From assembly GCA_019787685.1 (NCBI GenBank), contig JAHNUO010000002.1, positions 1,736,001 through 1,800,000 of the forward strand: a DNA stretch of 64,000 bases, written 5' to 3'. This document shows positions 46,706 through 57,431 of this stretch, piece by piece. Position 1 is the first letter of the stretch. Each line of letters starts with the position of its first letter. The position numbers and the translations under genes are program-made. The notes beneath the pieces were generated by a model. It had not been told where the DNA came from, made no database searches, and worked only from the letters and a program-made list of their open reading frames with translations. The stretch comes from Chiua virens. Lineage: Eukaryota; Basidiomycota; Agaricomycetes; Boletales; Boletaceae.

Positions 46706-48235
46706 TCACAGACGATTGCATTGCTCGATTCTCCGCTCGTTCCCGATCTCCCAACCTTCCACTTGATCTATGAAAGCATCGCCCTCCCACATCCTCAATC
46801 TCCAAAGTGCAATTGCGAGCGCAGCCGTATCTGCACGCCCCACCGTCTGTTCATTCGACACGAGAAGAAATGCGTGACTCCCTTTCGCGTCACCTTTTGC
46901 ACGCTTACGTCCCCCTTCGGTCGTGTCCCTCATTTCCGACGCTAGGCGCGTTCCACGGAAATATCGTTCAACGTTAAGTAATTCCGCGAGTAACTTATGG
47001 AATGCCGCACGATGTGATGAGAAAGGGAACAGGGTGACCCCATTGTACAGAGGGACCCGTGCGCTCGGTAGGAAAGTCGACAAGGGCATTTCCAACGGAC
47101 GATCGAGACTGTTTTCACCAACAGCGCTCACATGGTGGAGACGCGAGAGCGGCGGAAGAGGTTTCTCGTACGTGGGACCTGGAGGCGTGCCGGGTTCACT
47201 GCATGGCAGTTCTGGCTCTTGTGATGGTCTAGGTCGTATCTTGGTTCTCGGATCGCGGTTCACGGGAGGAACGACGAGGACGGCGACTGCGTCAGGATAG
47301 GGTAATAGACCGGTCTCGCGCAAGGCTTGAAACTCGGCTCGCGTTAGACGCCGAAGAATGGTGGGGTCTACGTCAGTATCGAATTCGATTCGGCCTCGAT
47401 TCCGTTTGAGAGCATCGATCAGCACTTCCAGTTCTTGGAGAACACGGAGACGCAGGAGGTAGCTAATGTGTGAACAAAGGTGTTTGGAGAAGTATGTCGG
47501 TGCGCTACAGCGGGGGAGCGAGACTGACAATGGTATGAGCAATTGAGCAAACGTCGCAAGGAGGATAGCCACCCGGTGATTTCATCGTTTCGACAGCATC
47601 CTTCCAACAAGATACATACACGGCAACATGTGCTTTTCTCCGTTTGTACTTTGGATGCTCGAGTCCATCCGGCATGAGGACTTCCACCAAGCGCGAGTTT
47701 TGAGTCGCAGGCAAGCGTAGCACCGCTAGTCTAACAAGAAAATCTGCATGTGAAATTGACATGAGAAGTACTTGGACATGGAACTGTGCGCGTACCATTG
47801 GGTAAATACCTCTTGGAGAGCGTACATTGTCGCAGCGGGCTAGCCAACATTCGAACTGTCGTCGACATGAGCGACGAGTACGAAAAGGTCACGAAACGCA
47901 CGGTATGGACTCGACCACCACTCGCGCTCCTGGGCGGTCATCTCTCTCGGGACGTCTTGTTCTTCGTGCACGACCGCTCGGGGACCCAGATGCACTCTGG
48001 GAGGAAGACGTTTATGCCTTTCAAACACCCGTTTGTCCGTCACCGGATTTTCGTCGAGCAGAATCGAACGTGTCCGTCCGACAGGGTGAAACGACGGTAA
48101 TGAAGGAATGGGTCGATACAACGATTTCCTCTTGCGAGAACCGACATTTTGCGAGCGGGCGACATGTTTGGTGCTCGGATGCGTGAGTGGTGTTTCTTGC
48201 AGAATTTTGACTAGACGCGGTAGGAGACGCGGCAT
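46706..48235 (-). CDS. Unrecognised protein with mitochondrial-type N-terminus
   Basis: The start MPRLLPRLVKILQETPLTHP at 48235 begins a basic region of about 60 residues without acids (KHVARSQNVGSRKRKSLYRP), resembling a mitochondrial presequence. Then SILLDENPVTDKRVFERHKR, EMTAQEREWWSSPY, spliced to LRMLASPLRQCTLSKRYLPN and DFLVRLAVLRLPATQ, VEVLMPDGLEHPKYKRRKAH, YVSCWKDAVETMKSPGGYPP. The last exon reads LLRLRVLQELEVLIDALKRN, FPFSSHRAAFHKLLAELLN and ends ERRIEQCNRL at 46706. The consistent splice sites and non-repetitive sequence support a real gene of about 440 residues. I do not recognise the family; a mitochondrial translation or assembly role is only suggested by the leader. On the opposite strand at 47867 there is an overlapping short frame that I leave out. 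Confidence 0.6.
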
Positions 48236-48456
48236 GCTCCGCTCTGCCGACTTGCGTCGAGCGTGCCTTGCCTCGCTCGTGCTGATATAACTAACCCTCT
48301 ACGTGATATATAAGACGCCTAGTCTCCATGTTCTGGTCACCAGACTACTACGTCCGATCAGACAGCTATGAAGGTCACATGCCGTTGAATGGTGTCGTGG
48401 ATTCATAACACCAAGGCGCTCTGACCTCGTTCTTCCTAAAGCACACTATTACCACG

Positions 48457-50053
48457 ATGAGTTCTACCATCCCCGTCACCCTTGCCATCATCGGCTGTGG
48501 CCAGCGCGGAAAGGTGCATATCACACCTTATCGCCAACCCCTGAACGAACTGACAAGCTTATCACAGTACTATGCAGCCCATGCGCTTGATCGTCCTGAT
48601 CAGTGCAAAGTCGTCGCGATAGCAGAACCTCGCTACAATACCCGTACCCTCTTTGCTAAGACCCACGCCATCGACGATACCTTCGTATTCAACACATGGC
48701 AAGATCTCCTCAAAGCATCTACAGAGCAACTCGAGACGGTTGGAAGACGTCTCGCGGACGCTATCATCGTTGCTGTGCAGGACCATATGCACAAGGATGT
48801 CGTCTTGGCTTTTGTAAAGCAGGGATATCACATCTTGTGCGAGAAACCGATGGCAACAGGCACACGCGATCTCATTGAGATGGAAAAGGCGGTCAGCGAA
48901 GCTGGGATCATATTCGGGATGGGTCACGGTACGAACCGTCTTCCACGAGAGTCATCCGTATGTTTACACTGCGTGTAGTATTGCGTTACTCTCCCTACGG
49001 AAAGGCGGTCACGGAAGTCGTCCGCTCTGGCCAACTCGGGGAACTTGTGAACGTGGTACAAGTCGAACCCGTCGGATACTTCCACTTTGCCCATTCGTTT
49101 GTCAGGGGAAACTGGGCGAAGGAATCGGACAGTTCCTTCTCCCTCATGACAAAGAGTTGCCAGTAATTCCGTTCCGTCTTTCCTTTTCGATGTCGTTCTT
49201 ATCTGTCGATGCTATACAGTGACATTGACATTCTGTGTAACTGGCTATCACCAGCCACGCCTACCAGGGTCTCCTCGTTCGGATCTTTACATCATTTCAA
49301 GAAAGACAGGAAACCGATAAGCGCTGGGAACGCATCGCGGTGCCTTGAATGCCCTGTCGAGAACGAATGTCCATACAGCGCAAAGAAAAGTATGTTATCC
49401 TTTCCGCCTGACATTGTGCCTCAACTGGTCCCGCAGTATACCTGGATCCCGTGGCTCAAGGAAACACCGGTTGGCCTGCGAACACCATTGTGGATGGTAT
49501 ACCCGACATCGAGAACATCACAGCAGCCTTACAAAACGGTCCTTATGGTAAATGTGTCTATGAAAGCGACAATGATGTTTGTGATCATCAGGTATGTGTC
49601 CCAACGTATTCAGTTACCAGGAGCCATTGATAAATCTGGCCCTTCCCAAAGGTGGTCAACATCGAGTTCTCTTCGGGAGCTACAGCCTCGTTCACGATGG
49701 TTGCGTATACCTCCCTTATTTGCGAACGACAGACCCGTCTTCATTTCACCCATGGCGAGATAGTCGGCGATATGAATACGTTTACGGTCACTGACTTCCG
49801 AACGGGTCAGCAGAAGACGTGTCGTCCTCCCAACGAGGGGGGTGGCCACGGCGGCGGAGATCTGGGCCTTATTCGAGCGTTTGTGGACGCAGTGCGATCG
49901 GGAGATCAGAGCATTCTTGGCGCTGATGTCAAAGAGATTTTGATAAGCCATCTTACGGTATTCGCTGCGGAGCAAAGTCGGTTGGAAGGCAAGGTCGTGG
50001 ATTGTGCGCAGTATGAGAGGGCGATCCGGATGGAACTGAATCAATACAATTGA
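48457..50053 (+). CDS. Gfo/Idh/MocA family NAD(P)-dependent oxidoreductase
   Basis: Sugar- or polyol-dehydrogenase-like protein. The Rossmann fold opens MSSTIPVTLAIIGCGQRGK (G-x-G-x-x-G, start 48457), then an intron, YYAAHALDRPDQCKVVAIAE, and the family signature HILCEKPMATGTRDLIEMEK (about 48826-48885, EKP motif with catalytic-type Lys). The substrate domain shows VTEVVRSGQLGELVNVVQVE (about 49010-49070), FHFAHSFVRGNW, DIDILCNWLSP, a Cys cluster CLECPVENECPY (about 49340-49375), NIEFSSGATASFTMVAYTSL (about 49655-49715) and EGGGHGGGDLGLIRAFVDAV (about 49836-49895). The end is MELNQYN at 50053. About six exons. Substrate unknown; the Cys-rich insert (C-x2-C-x5-C) is found in some fungal members and could bind metal. 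Confidence 0.85.
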
Positions 50054-50200
50054 TTTTCGATGAATATAATTATAACGCCGCTGCGTTATAATCCTTTTTG
50101 AAATACATACTACTTTTAGCTGTAACTTTATCTAACGTGGAACTTCCATCAATCATCTTGACGATGTCACAGGCAATGTCGCACTAATGACGATCAAGAG

Positions 50201-50208
50201 GGAAAAAA
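50201..50208 (-). terminator. Pol III terminator of tRNA-Thr
   Basis: A run of seven T residues on the minus strand starts a few bases downstream of the tRNA 3' end, the expected RNA polymerase III stop. Confidence 0.75.
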
Positions 50209-50213
50209 AGATA

Positions 50214-50285
50214 TGCCCACTGGCTGGATTGAACAACCGACCTCATCATTACAAGTGACGCGCTCTACCACTGAGCTAAGCGGGC
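50214..50285 (-). tRNA. tRNA-Thr (anticodon UGU)
   Basis: The minus strand folds as a cloverleaf. The acceptor GCCCGCT pairs with AGTGGGC (one G-U), D arm GCTC/GAGC around AGTGGTA, anticodon stem CGTCA/TGATG around loop CTTGTAA (anticodon TGT), T arm GGTTG/CAGCC around TTCAATC, discriminator A. No intron. The A-box-like TAGCTCAGTGG and B-box GGTTGTTCAATCC are present, and a T7 run (50202-50208 on the plus strand as A7) follows as RNA polymerase III terminator. Confidence 0.95.
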
Positions 50286-50450
50286 AAGCACTTGGATCCA
50301 AGTTTATAGCCAATTGATGATGTCGCATAATAAGTTTAAGAAATCCAACCATGTTGAAGGAGACTGACCCAGAGCGCTGCGTAAACTGCGTAGCGCAGCC
50401 GCATCTCAAATACTGAGCATCGAGTGGTGAGCACACCGTAAGACATTCAC

Positions 50451-51462
50451 ATGGATTCCACTCGTGAGCGCATGTGGGGGTTGGCCGATAGTCATACGCT
50501 CTCTTCTGGCAACGCGTCCAGTACGAGGGCCGTTGTTCTCTACTTGCATGGGGGTTTTACGGTCGGAGACATCCCACGTCTCCTGATCCATCGCGTCCGA
50601 CCACTACGTGTCCCACCCTACCTGGGAAACACTTCCCCGCTTGCCCCGTCCACGCCAATATTATGTTGACTACCTTACGAGAGACATGACTTCCTCGATC
50701 ACCTCTACCCCGAGAACGGGCGAGACATCAAATTCTACCTCGCTGGGGGGCCCTTTGGACAGCGCCAACTCAGATACTATGATAGTATGGCGTCCCACAC
50801 GCAAGTTTGCATACAGGCGGTACATCGTCGGCGTGTTGCTTATGGAAGAGGTCTCCTCATTCCACTATCACACGGTCTATGCAAAGCATATGAGCTGGGG
50901 TGGATATGTCATGGCTGGCGCCAGTGATTCCCTTTTAACTACCTGCTCCCCCGTCTCGTCAGAGTCGCGCTCGCGCAAAAGCTGAACACGGTTGAGAACG
51001 CAAAGTTCTTTCAGAAGACCATTTTTGACAAGATGGATGAGGTGGAGAAGGAAGCGAAGGAGGAACAGGTGGCGGAAGGCGGAGGGCGAGATGGAAAAGC
51101 GGTTCGCGATGAACGCCGTGCGCAGTGTAGTGACATTTTAGCAAGGCTTCACGCTCATGTCGTCGATTCTACACTCGGACCGGGAATTCCGGCCAGACGC
51201 GTTGGATGAAGAACACTCCCGCCCATTTGTGATGCTTGTAGCAAGTCCCGAAGACAAAGAGGCGCCTCAAGAATGGATGCAATACCTAGCTGCCACTTAC
51301 AAGAATACCAAGGTCAAGACTGTTAGTGGTGGACATACCAGTGTTTTGTACGTACACAGCGATGATATTTTTTTGGATGGAGTAGAGTCACTAGAGTGGA
51401 TCAACAATACCAACTTCTGCTTCCGAACTCCGAACGCAACTTCCAAATTGGAGCATGTATAG
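50451..51462 (+). pseudogene. Decayed tandem copy of the alpha/beta hydrolase gene
   Basis: Clearly related along its length to the intact hydrolase at 51750-52733. Matching blocks: VVLYLHGGFTVGD against VVLYLHGAFTTGE, GNTSPLAPSTP against GNTSPPATSTP, RRYIVGVLLMEEVSSFHYH against GRCIVGILLMAGVSPFHYH, ILHSDREFRPDALDEEHSRP against VLHSDWGFRPDTLDEEHSRP, LAATYKNTKVKTVSGGHTSV. The blocks fall in several different frames with small deletions between them, and intervening stops occur (for example at about 50669 and 50985). The nucleophile elbow GGSYGT has become GGPFGQ, losing the catalytic Ser. The last stretch (to 51462) runs past the homologous end. It is best read as a broken duplicate. Confidence 0.85.
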
Positions 51463-51749
51463 CCAATGTATAGCGGTCCGACTGATCTGCATCAGCGGAC
51501 AGGGTTACGTAATCTCTAGAGACACGACTGCGCGAAAGCTCCTTTCCATTGAACTCGCAAAGCAGCTGCGGACATGGCTGGCTGCAGTGACACTTGACAA
51601 CCGATATTTCCTCCGTTTAGCCTGGGAGAGCTGCGGATGAATCTGTGACGGTGAGGAAAACTCACAAGACTGCGCACTGGGTCGTATTAAATAAACACCA
51701 AGAACTGCGACTCGGATCCACATCTACTTACATCATTCCTGCCACCGAC

Positions 51750-52733
51750 ATGGAGACTGCATCCCATGAACGCACTCTCGCATTAGCCGGAGGTCGTACG
51801 CTAGCCTATGCCACTTCTGGCGACGCGTCCAGTACCACCGTTGTGCTCTACTTGCATGGCGCCTTCACGACCGGAGAGACATCCCACGTCTCCTCAGCCA
51901 TCGCGTCGAAGCACGTCCACTACGTGTGCCCCACCCTACCTGGCTGGGGAAACACCTCCCCACCTGCCACGTCCACGCCATACATCGACTGCCTCATCAG
52001 CGATATGACCACCCTCCTTGATCACTTCTACCCTGAGAATGGGCGAGATATTAAACTCTACCTCTCCGGAGGCTCCTACGGGACAGTTCCAGCCCAGATC
52101 CTGTACGGTTCCTCATACGACAAGTTCCCGTACGGGCGCTGCATCGTTGGCATACTTCTGATGGCAGGCGTCTCCCCCTTCCACTATCACAAAGACTATG
52201 CAAAGTACATGGATTGGAGCAGTTACTTCATCGTCGGGCCCATCAGTCAATGGTTCCCCTTCAAATACTTGATCCCTCCTCTTGTCACATCCGCAATGGC
52301 GAAAAAAGTGAACACGGTCGAGAATGCGGAAAAGTTTTTGCGGGGGTTCTTGTTTGACAAGATGGACGAGACGGAGAAGGCACAGTATCTTCAGTGGAGG
52401 GAAAGAGAAGGTGTTGCGGAGGGAGAGACGGAGAAGAGGTTCGCCGAGAATGCCGTACGGAGCGTGGCGAAATCTTGGGAGGGATTTAACCTCATGTCGC
52501 CTGTGTTGCACTCGGACTGGGGTTTCCGACCAGATACATTGGACGAGGAGCATTCCCGTCCGTTTGTGATGCTGGTGACGACTGCGGGGGACACACGAGC
52601 CCCTCCAGAGTGGTCAGAGTACCTGGCTGCGACTTACAAGAACACCAAGGTCAAGACCCTTCATGGTGGACATATCGGTGTTTTGTATCACATGAATGAT
52701 ATCTGGGCAGAATTTCTGGCTGGGGTAGAGTAG
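51750..52733 (+). CDS. Alpha/beta-fold hydrolase
   Basis: Single-exon gene of 327 residues, start METASHERTLALAGGRTLAY. The frame is open 35 codons further upstream, but the 51750 start matches the paralogous copy's. It shows the oxyanion-hole motif LYLHGAFTTG (about 51850), WGNTSPPATSTPYIDCLISD, the nucleophile elbow LSGGSYGTVPAQ (about 52063-52098, Ser in G-x-S-x-G), a cap region with KKVNTVENAEKFLRGF, then FVMLVTTAGDTRAPPEWSEY with the acid, and the catalytic His in LHGGHIGVLY (about 52660-52690). Esterase, lipase or epoxide-hydrolase-like; the substrate is unknown. No signal peptide, so intracellular. The broken tandem copy upstream suggests a local duplication. Confidence 0.85.
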   Translation: METASHERTLALAGGRTLAYATSGDASSTTVVLYLHGAFTTGETSHVSSAIASKHVHYVCPTLPGWGNTSPPATSTPYIDCLISDMTTLLDHFYPENGRDIKLYLSGGSYGTVPAQILYGSSYDKFPYGRCIVGILLMAGVSPFHYHKDYAKYMDWSSYFIVGPISQWFPFKYLIPPLVTSAMAKKVNTVENAEKFLRGFLFDKMDETEKAQYLQWREREGVAEGETEKRFAENAVRSVAKSWEGFNLMSPVLHSDWGFRPDTLDEEHSRPFVMLVTTAGDTRAPPEWSEYLAATYKNTKVKTLHGGHIGVLYHMNDIWAEFLAGVE

Positions 52734-53128
52734 ACTCGGGTGTCAAGTATGTTCGGTCGGAAGTACGTCGTCGTTATGACGTCACGCGCCAAGCTTTCAA
52801 GGTGCTGCTTGTTACGGTACGTTTTCACCATCCTTGTCACTTCCATGTTTTATCGTGTCTTTGTTCCGAACCTGTAAATATGTATATTGGATCCTGCTGT
52901 AATGATGATGCATCCTTCTTTCCGTCTCGTCTCTCTCAATTACAATACGCAGCTCCTGATCGCTTTCCGTGCTGCTGCCTAGCTGAGTTCTCACCATCTG
53001 AGCTGTTATCGTGTTGTTAACATCGGACCACCTACTAGCACAAGGTATCGCAGAATAAATTCAAGAGGGAGTTACAAAACGAGGTGTCGCAAATAGTCAT
53101 GAATGCAAATAAACGAAAGCACTGTTGG
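52734..53128. other. Intergenic between convergent genes, nothing seen
   Basis: About 395 bases hold the 3' ends of the hydrolase and the CDT1-like gene. No conserved frame, RNA gene or repeat is apparent. Confidence 0.5.
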
Positions 53129-54953
53129 TCAGTCATGAAGCTCCAACTCTCTTCTGATTATCTCCCGGACTTGCCTGATCCCTCCTGCCTCCCGCTTGAC
53201 TCTGCGGGGACTTCGGGTAAGCAATTGCTCGGCACTATCTAGGAATGCTTTGGACCCGGGACTTGGAGGCGGTACTTTGGATCTAAGACTAAGTGGGGGA
53301 ACCATTCCTGACTTCGTCGGACTTTGCACATCATGGAGAGCAGAGCTCTCCGTGGTGTCCGAAGTTGGCGCGGTCGGGGGCATCTCGAACCATTCTTCTC
53401 CATTGATATCAAGTTGTCTGAGGAAGAACGGACAGAGCGTCGTAAGCAGTTTAAGTGATTCAGAAGCCTCCAACGTCGACACCGGTACAGGTGAAGATTT
53501 TATGACAGCTGCTACGACGTCGCTAGCGGGAAGGACCTTGCGTTTACGAGTGGTAGGTATCGCAGTTGTCGCACTAGAAGCAACAACGGATGTAAAAAAC
53601 CTGTAGATAATGTCAATACACAGAATACACGAAGGACTGATTATTGAATTTTACACATACATCCAGGTACATTCAGCAACACCACCCAGCCGGCCTAGCA
53701 AGCAACGTCGCCGGATCTCTTCCTGGCCTAATTTCTGAATCTGTTCTCTGGTGAGCTTGCCACCTGCGACTTCGGCACTCTTGGCTTTCGCCGGGGTAGG
53801 ATGCCAGGGATTTAAGTCGTACACGCTCATATATCGCTTGGCGTCGAGATGTACTTGGTGTCGATGGTGCGGTCTGAGCGTCAGGGCCACTCTGATGCAC
53901 GGGTGTCGTAGGAAGCGTGCCGGGTCCCTCGGTGTCCAGGCGCTTGCGAGCAGGTGTCTTAGGTGTGAGGAGTCCCGCAAGAGGATCGGCACGCTTGAGA
54001 CGAGAAGACGGTGTGTGCAGAAGAGATGCGGGAGGCTTGGAGGGCGAAGGCTCGCCTGAGTGGGGCTTCGCAAGCGAGAAAGGAATGGGAAATTCGCAGG
54101 TCGCGCTGAATTTGGAGGGAGGGGAAGGGCTGGAGGGAAGCACGTTTGCAAGAATGGCTGCACCCTTTGGAGAGGCGGATGCAAGCGCGCGGGTGAGGGA
54201 TGAAGGCTGGGCATTGTTAACGATGAGCTGAGGCAGATCCGCTTGGGGGACGTTTGGGATTGGGGTGACATCAGAATGGTGCTGGGGAAAGAAAGGTAAG
54301 TTTGGGAAGGGAGGGAAAGGGAGGGAAATCAGTACATCGACCCAAGATTCGAGCTTAGAGCGGAATTCAGCACGTCGTTTGTCGGCATCGGCAGTCCACC
54401 TCGCGACTGCAGCCATGCCACCAGTCATGTCCATGTCGACCTCGATGCCGATACCATACACGGGGACGCGTTTTCCGGCGGTCTTTGAGTAATGAGAGGT
54501 GGGAGTGACGATGAAGCCCATGGAACCACGCGCCCAGTCCTTTGGGGGTGGTGGTGCAGTGGGCACAAGGAATGGATTATGATCGTCGTCGGTGGAAGGA
54601 GCAGCGGAGGGCGGAGGAGACGCATGATTCCATTCCCAGATCCAGCAGAGACGTTTGAGGTCGACCGCGTCGAACCTGGTGATGAAGCCAGAATAGGTAG
54701 CAATAGAGATGTGGTTCAGGACATTGCGGATGATGCCGGTGTGTTCTGAAGGGGCAACGGCACAGGTAGCTAAGGCGTAAGAGATGGCATGTTGGAGTGC
54801 AGAATGCAAGTTGTCGAGTCGTGAAAGTTGTGTTGGTAAAGAACGTGAGTGTTTGTGAGGGGAATGAGGAGGAGTGGGATGTAGGGACACGAATTTTCGT
54901 CTCTTTGGGGTGGCATCATCAACTGAACCGGTGCAGACGCGTTTTTTGGACAT
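53129..54953 (-). CDS. CDT1: CDT1-like DNA replication licensing factor (frame break)
   Basis: Start MSKKRVCTGSVDDATPKRRK at 54953, with a basic, possibly nuclear-localising KRRK. The central helical domain reads LDNLHSALQHAISYALATCA (about 54765-54825), IIRNVLNHISIATYSGFITR, DAVDLKRLCWIWEWNHAS (about 54620-54675) and VPVYGIGIEVDMDMTGGMAA (about 54410-54470), resembling the winged-helix geminin/MCM-binding part of CDT1. A Pro/Ser-rich linker with LTPKTPARKR and other S/T-P sites follows, then KLTREQIQKLGQEEIRRRC, LLGRLGGVAECTWM, and a C-terminal helical block ESLKLLTTLCPFFLRQLDIN (about 53400-53460), end RELELHD at 53129. A one-base excess near 53798 breaks the frame between RLKSLAS and TPAKAKSAEVAGGKL. 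The name is my best match, not certain. Confidence 0.6.
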
Positions 54954-55077
54954 TGGTCTGATCGGAAGAGAACACTTCACAGTTGTTCCCACGCATACAG
55001 CAAGTTGTGCTATCGATGTACAAGGCCTGCCCGTCGCCTCATTGTCATGCTTGTACTTTCTTTCTCTTACTACCACC

Positions 55078-56946
55078 ATGGACGATCATCCAGTGTCGGT
55101 CATCTCCTCCTCCTCACACTCATATACTCACTCACGTTCACTTATAGTCGCACTTCCCTCTTTCGGCTATCATGTCTGTCTCTCCAGTTCTCTTCCGTCA
55201 TTTAGTTATCTTAACCTCCCCAATTAGCCGAAATTGACACCCTGCTCGTAAAAGAGTGCGAGTACAAATCTCGCATTGAGGAACTCTCCACCAACTTGGC
55301 CGCTTTCCGTGCCGCCTACACAAGCTCCCAGGATGAGATCAAATCTAAAACAGAAGAAGCGACCGTTCTTCTTGCGGAACTGCATGCACTAAAGGTCCGT
55401 CCCTCCCCCTCTCCACTCCCTCCCCTTACCCCCCATTCCACAGGGACATGAAAAACGTGTCATATGCCTTTTGGATGGCGACGGTACTATATTCTCCCCT
55501 GAATTCATCGCTCTCGGCCAAGAAGGCGGTCTTGAGGCTGCTAGGTTGTTGACCGAAAAAGTGCGCTACTACCTCGCACCTGACCTTGGTCATGAAAAAT
55601 TCCATTTCTGGGTCTATTTATTTTACAACAAACGTGGCCTCCTCGAGACCTTTGCCAGAGTCGGCCTTTCGGCGGCCAAACAAAGGTTCGAGGATTTTAT
55701 CTTGGGCTTTAATCAGGCCGCCGAGCGCTTCCTTATGGTCGACGTTGGTGGCAGTAAGGAGGCTGCAGATGCAAAAATTAAAGGTCTCTTCCCTTTTTTA
55801 ACCTTCAGATACCTCGTTGTCTCACCCGGCCGCAGTTCATCTCGAAGATAATATTCGCCTTCCCCAGACGTACAAAATTATATTTGGCGGTAACTCTCTC
55901 GTCCTTCATCCCCCATCTCATTCTGAACGCATGGTTAGGATCCCACGATAATGGATACGTCAATATCCTTCGTTCCGTCATTACTGAAGGTTTCCGTGAT
56001 AAACTCATTCTATTGCCTGGTTACTCCGATGTCGCTCTCGACATCAAGGCACTCGGGCTTCCGGAACTTCGTATCCCAAATTTATTCATCTCTTCCAAAC
56101 TTGTTCCCCCTTCTTACATATCCATTGCGTCCGGTCCACCACCGGGATTACCTAGTATACCTTCCAGGCAACCAGCATCAAGTGCACAGACAGCCAATTC
56201 ACCATTACCGTCAGGTCTTGTTTCAGCCGACACTACAAATACCATCCCCAGGCGTAACTCAATTCAAACTTATAAATCAGCGCTGCAAACCGGTCACAAT
56301 AATCCAATTCCATATGAAGGCAGTGATAGCAGCCTTTCCACCGACGCAACTGATGCCCATCCGGCGCAAGTCGTCCAGTTTACTCGAAGGTTGTCATCGC
56401 CAGGGAGACAGCGGCGCATCAACCCAAATTTAGTTGGGTTCATATTTAACTTTGTGCCAGCACTTGGTTGACTGAACTTTCTTGTAACACGTTCTCAGTC
56501 CTTGTCAAAGCGTTCGTTGATCCGTACTATAGTCATTCATTGTGGGCTCTGACACGCGGCTACAGAAAATCCAGCACCTTGCACCCTTTTTTATCTTGCG
56601 CAGTGCCGGCATGGATCAGATTGCAAATACGGTCACGACTACATACTCGAGATAGAACACTACGAAGAGCTTAGCGAAAATGCCAAAAAGACGCCTTGCA
56701 AGGTCACTAACGAGGGTATGTTCTCTTCCACTCATCCGTTCTGTTTACCTCTCATCAGCATCCGTAGGTGGAATATGTACATTTGGCGACGATTGTGTAT
56801 ATGGCCACGTATGCCCTCAAGGCACGACATGCTACTTCCTCAAACTGGGGAAATGCAAATTCCAAGCTGGTTCGTGTTCAATTATGTCATAGAGCAGCAT
56901 TCTCAGATCTAGCGCAGCTGGGATGCACCGGCAGCCGAACTCTTGA
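55078..56946 (+). CDS. Coiled-coil / NYN-like (DUF7923-type) / CCCH zinc-finger protein, copy A
   Basis: Putative RNA-binding and possibly RNA-cleaving protein. The 5' exon is uncertain (ATG 55078 chosen; the join to the exon at about 55228 is unclear). A coiled coil (IDTLLVKECEYKSRIEELST, LAAFRAAYTSSQDEIKSKTE) leads to an alpha/beta domain: RVICLLDGDGTIF (about 55460-55495), EGGLEAARLLTEKVRYYL, FHFWVYLFYNKRGLLETFAR, FLMVDVGGSKEAADAKIK (about 55732-55785), SHDNGYVNILRSVITEGFRD (about 55940-56000) and LPELRIPNLFISSKL. After a Ser/Pro linker come two C-x7-8-C-x5-C-x3-H fingers: CTLFYLAQCRHGSDCKYGH and CKVTNEGGICTFGDDCVYGH, then CYFLKLGKCKFQ and the ending GMHRQPNS at 56946. The three acidic blocks match NYN/PIN-type nuclease layout (inference). 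Paralogue of copy B. Confidence 0.75.
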
Positions 56947-57431
56947 ATTGATACTCCGAGTCCGAGTCGCTCGTTCATCGAGGTCACGGCGTTGTCGAGA
57001 TATGCGTGATTAAACAGTTGTCATCGGGATCTTTTACTCCCGTGCCAAGCTATTTGTACATATATGCATCTTCACCAAAATTTTTTGTTTGTTTTGTCAG
57101 GGCTCGAAAAGCGGCGAGCTTTATGAACACGTCAGCGCTGATGGAACTTTCCATTGACGTATTCGACCCTCCACTCTGATTCGCGGCCTAGGCTGAACCG
57201 AGAATTGAGCCTCATTGGCAGGTTCGCGTGACTCGGGTCGTGCTTACTGAATCCGTGTCTTCTTCCCCAGGTCGCGCTCGAGATGCGCCTTCCCTTATCG
57301 GCCGGAAAGAACCCCGCGATCTAGCCTGATTAACTACTCATAGGCGCTGGTATCGTCCAATCTTCCATTCTTTAAAAAGGGTCAGCCTACTTGTGCCCGC
57401 CATTTTCTTTTTCACCCTGCTTGCCTTTATT
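56947..57431. other. Intergenic between the two CCCH paralogues
   Basis: About 485 bases. It contains A/T-rich sequence near 57050-57095, then GC-rich sequence with TTCGCGGCC- and CGCGATC-like patches before copy B. No coding frame or RNA gene is seen. It presumably holds the copy A 3' end and the copy B promoter. Confidence 0.4.

Noticed and set aside
47867..48100. Plus-strand frame starting MSDEYEKVTKRTVWTRPP
   Set aside because: It is antisense to exon 1 of the mitochondrial-type gene, has no conserved pattern, and the minus-strand model splices cleanly across it.
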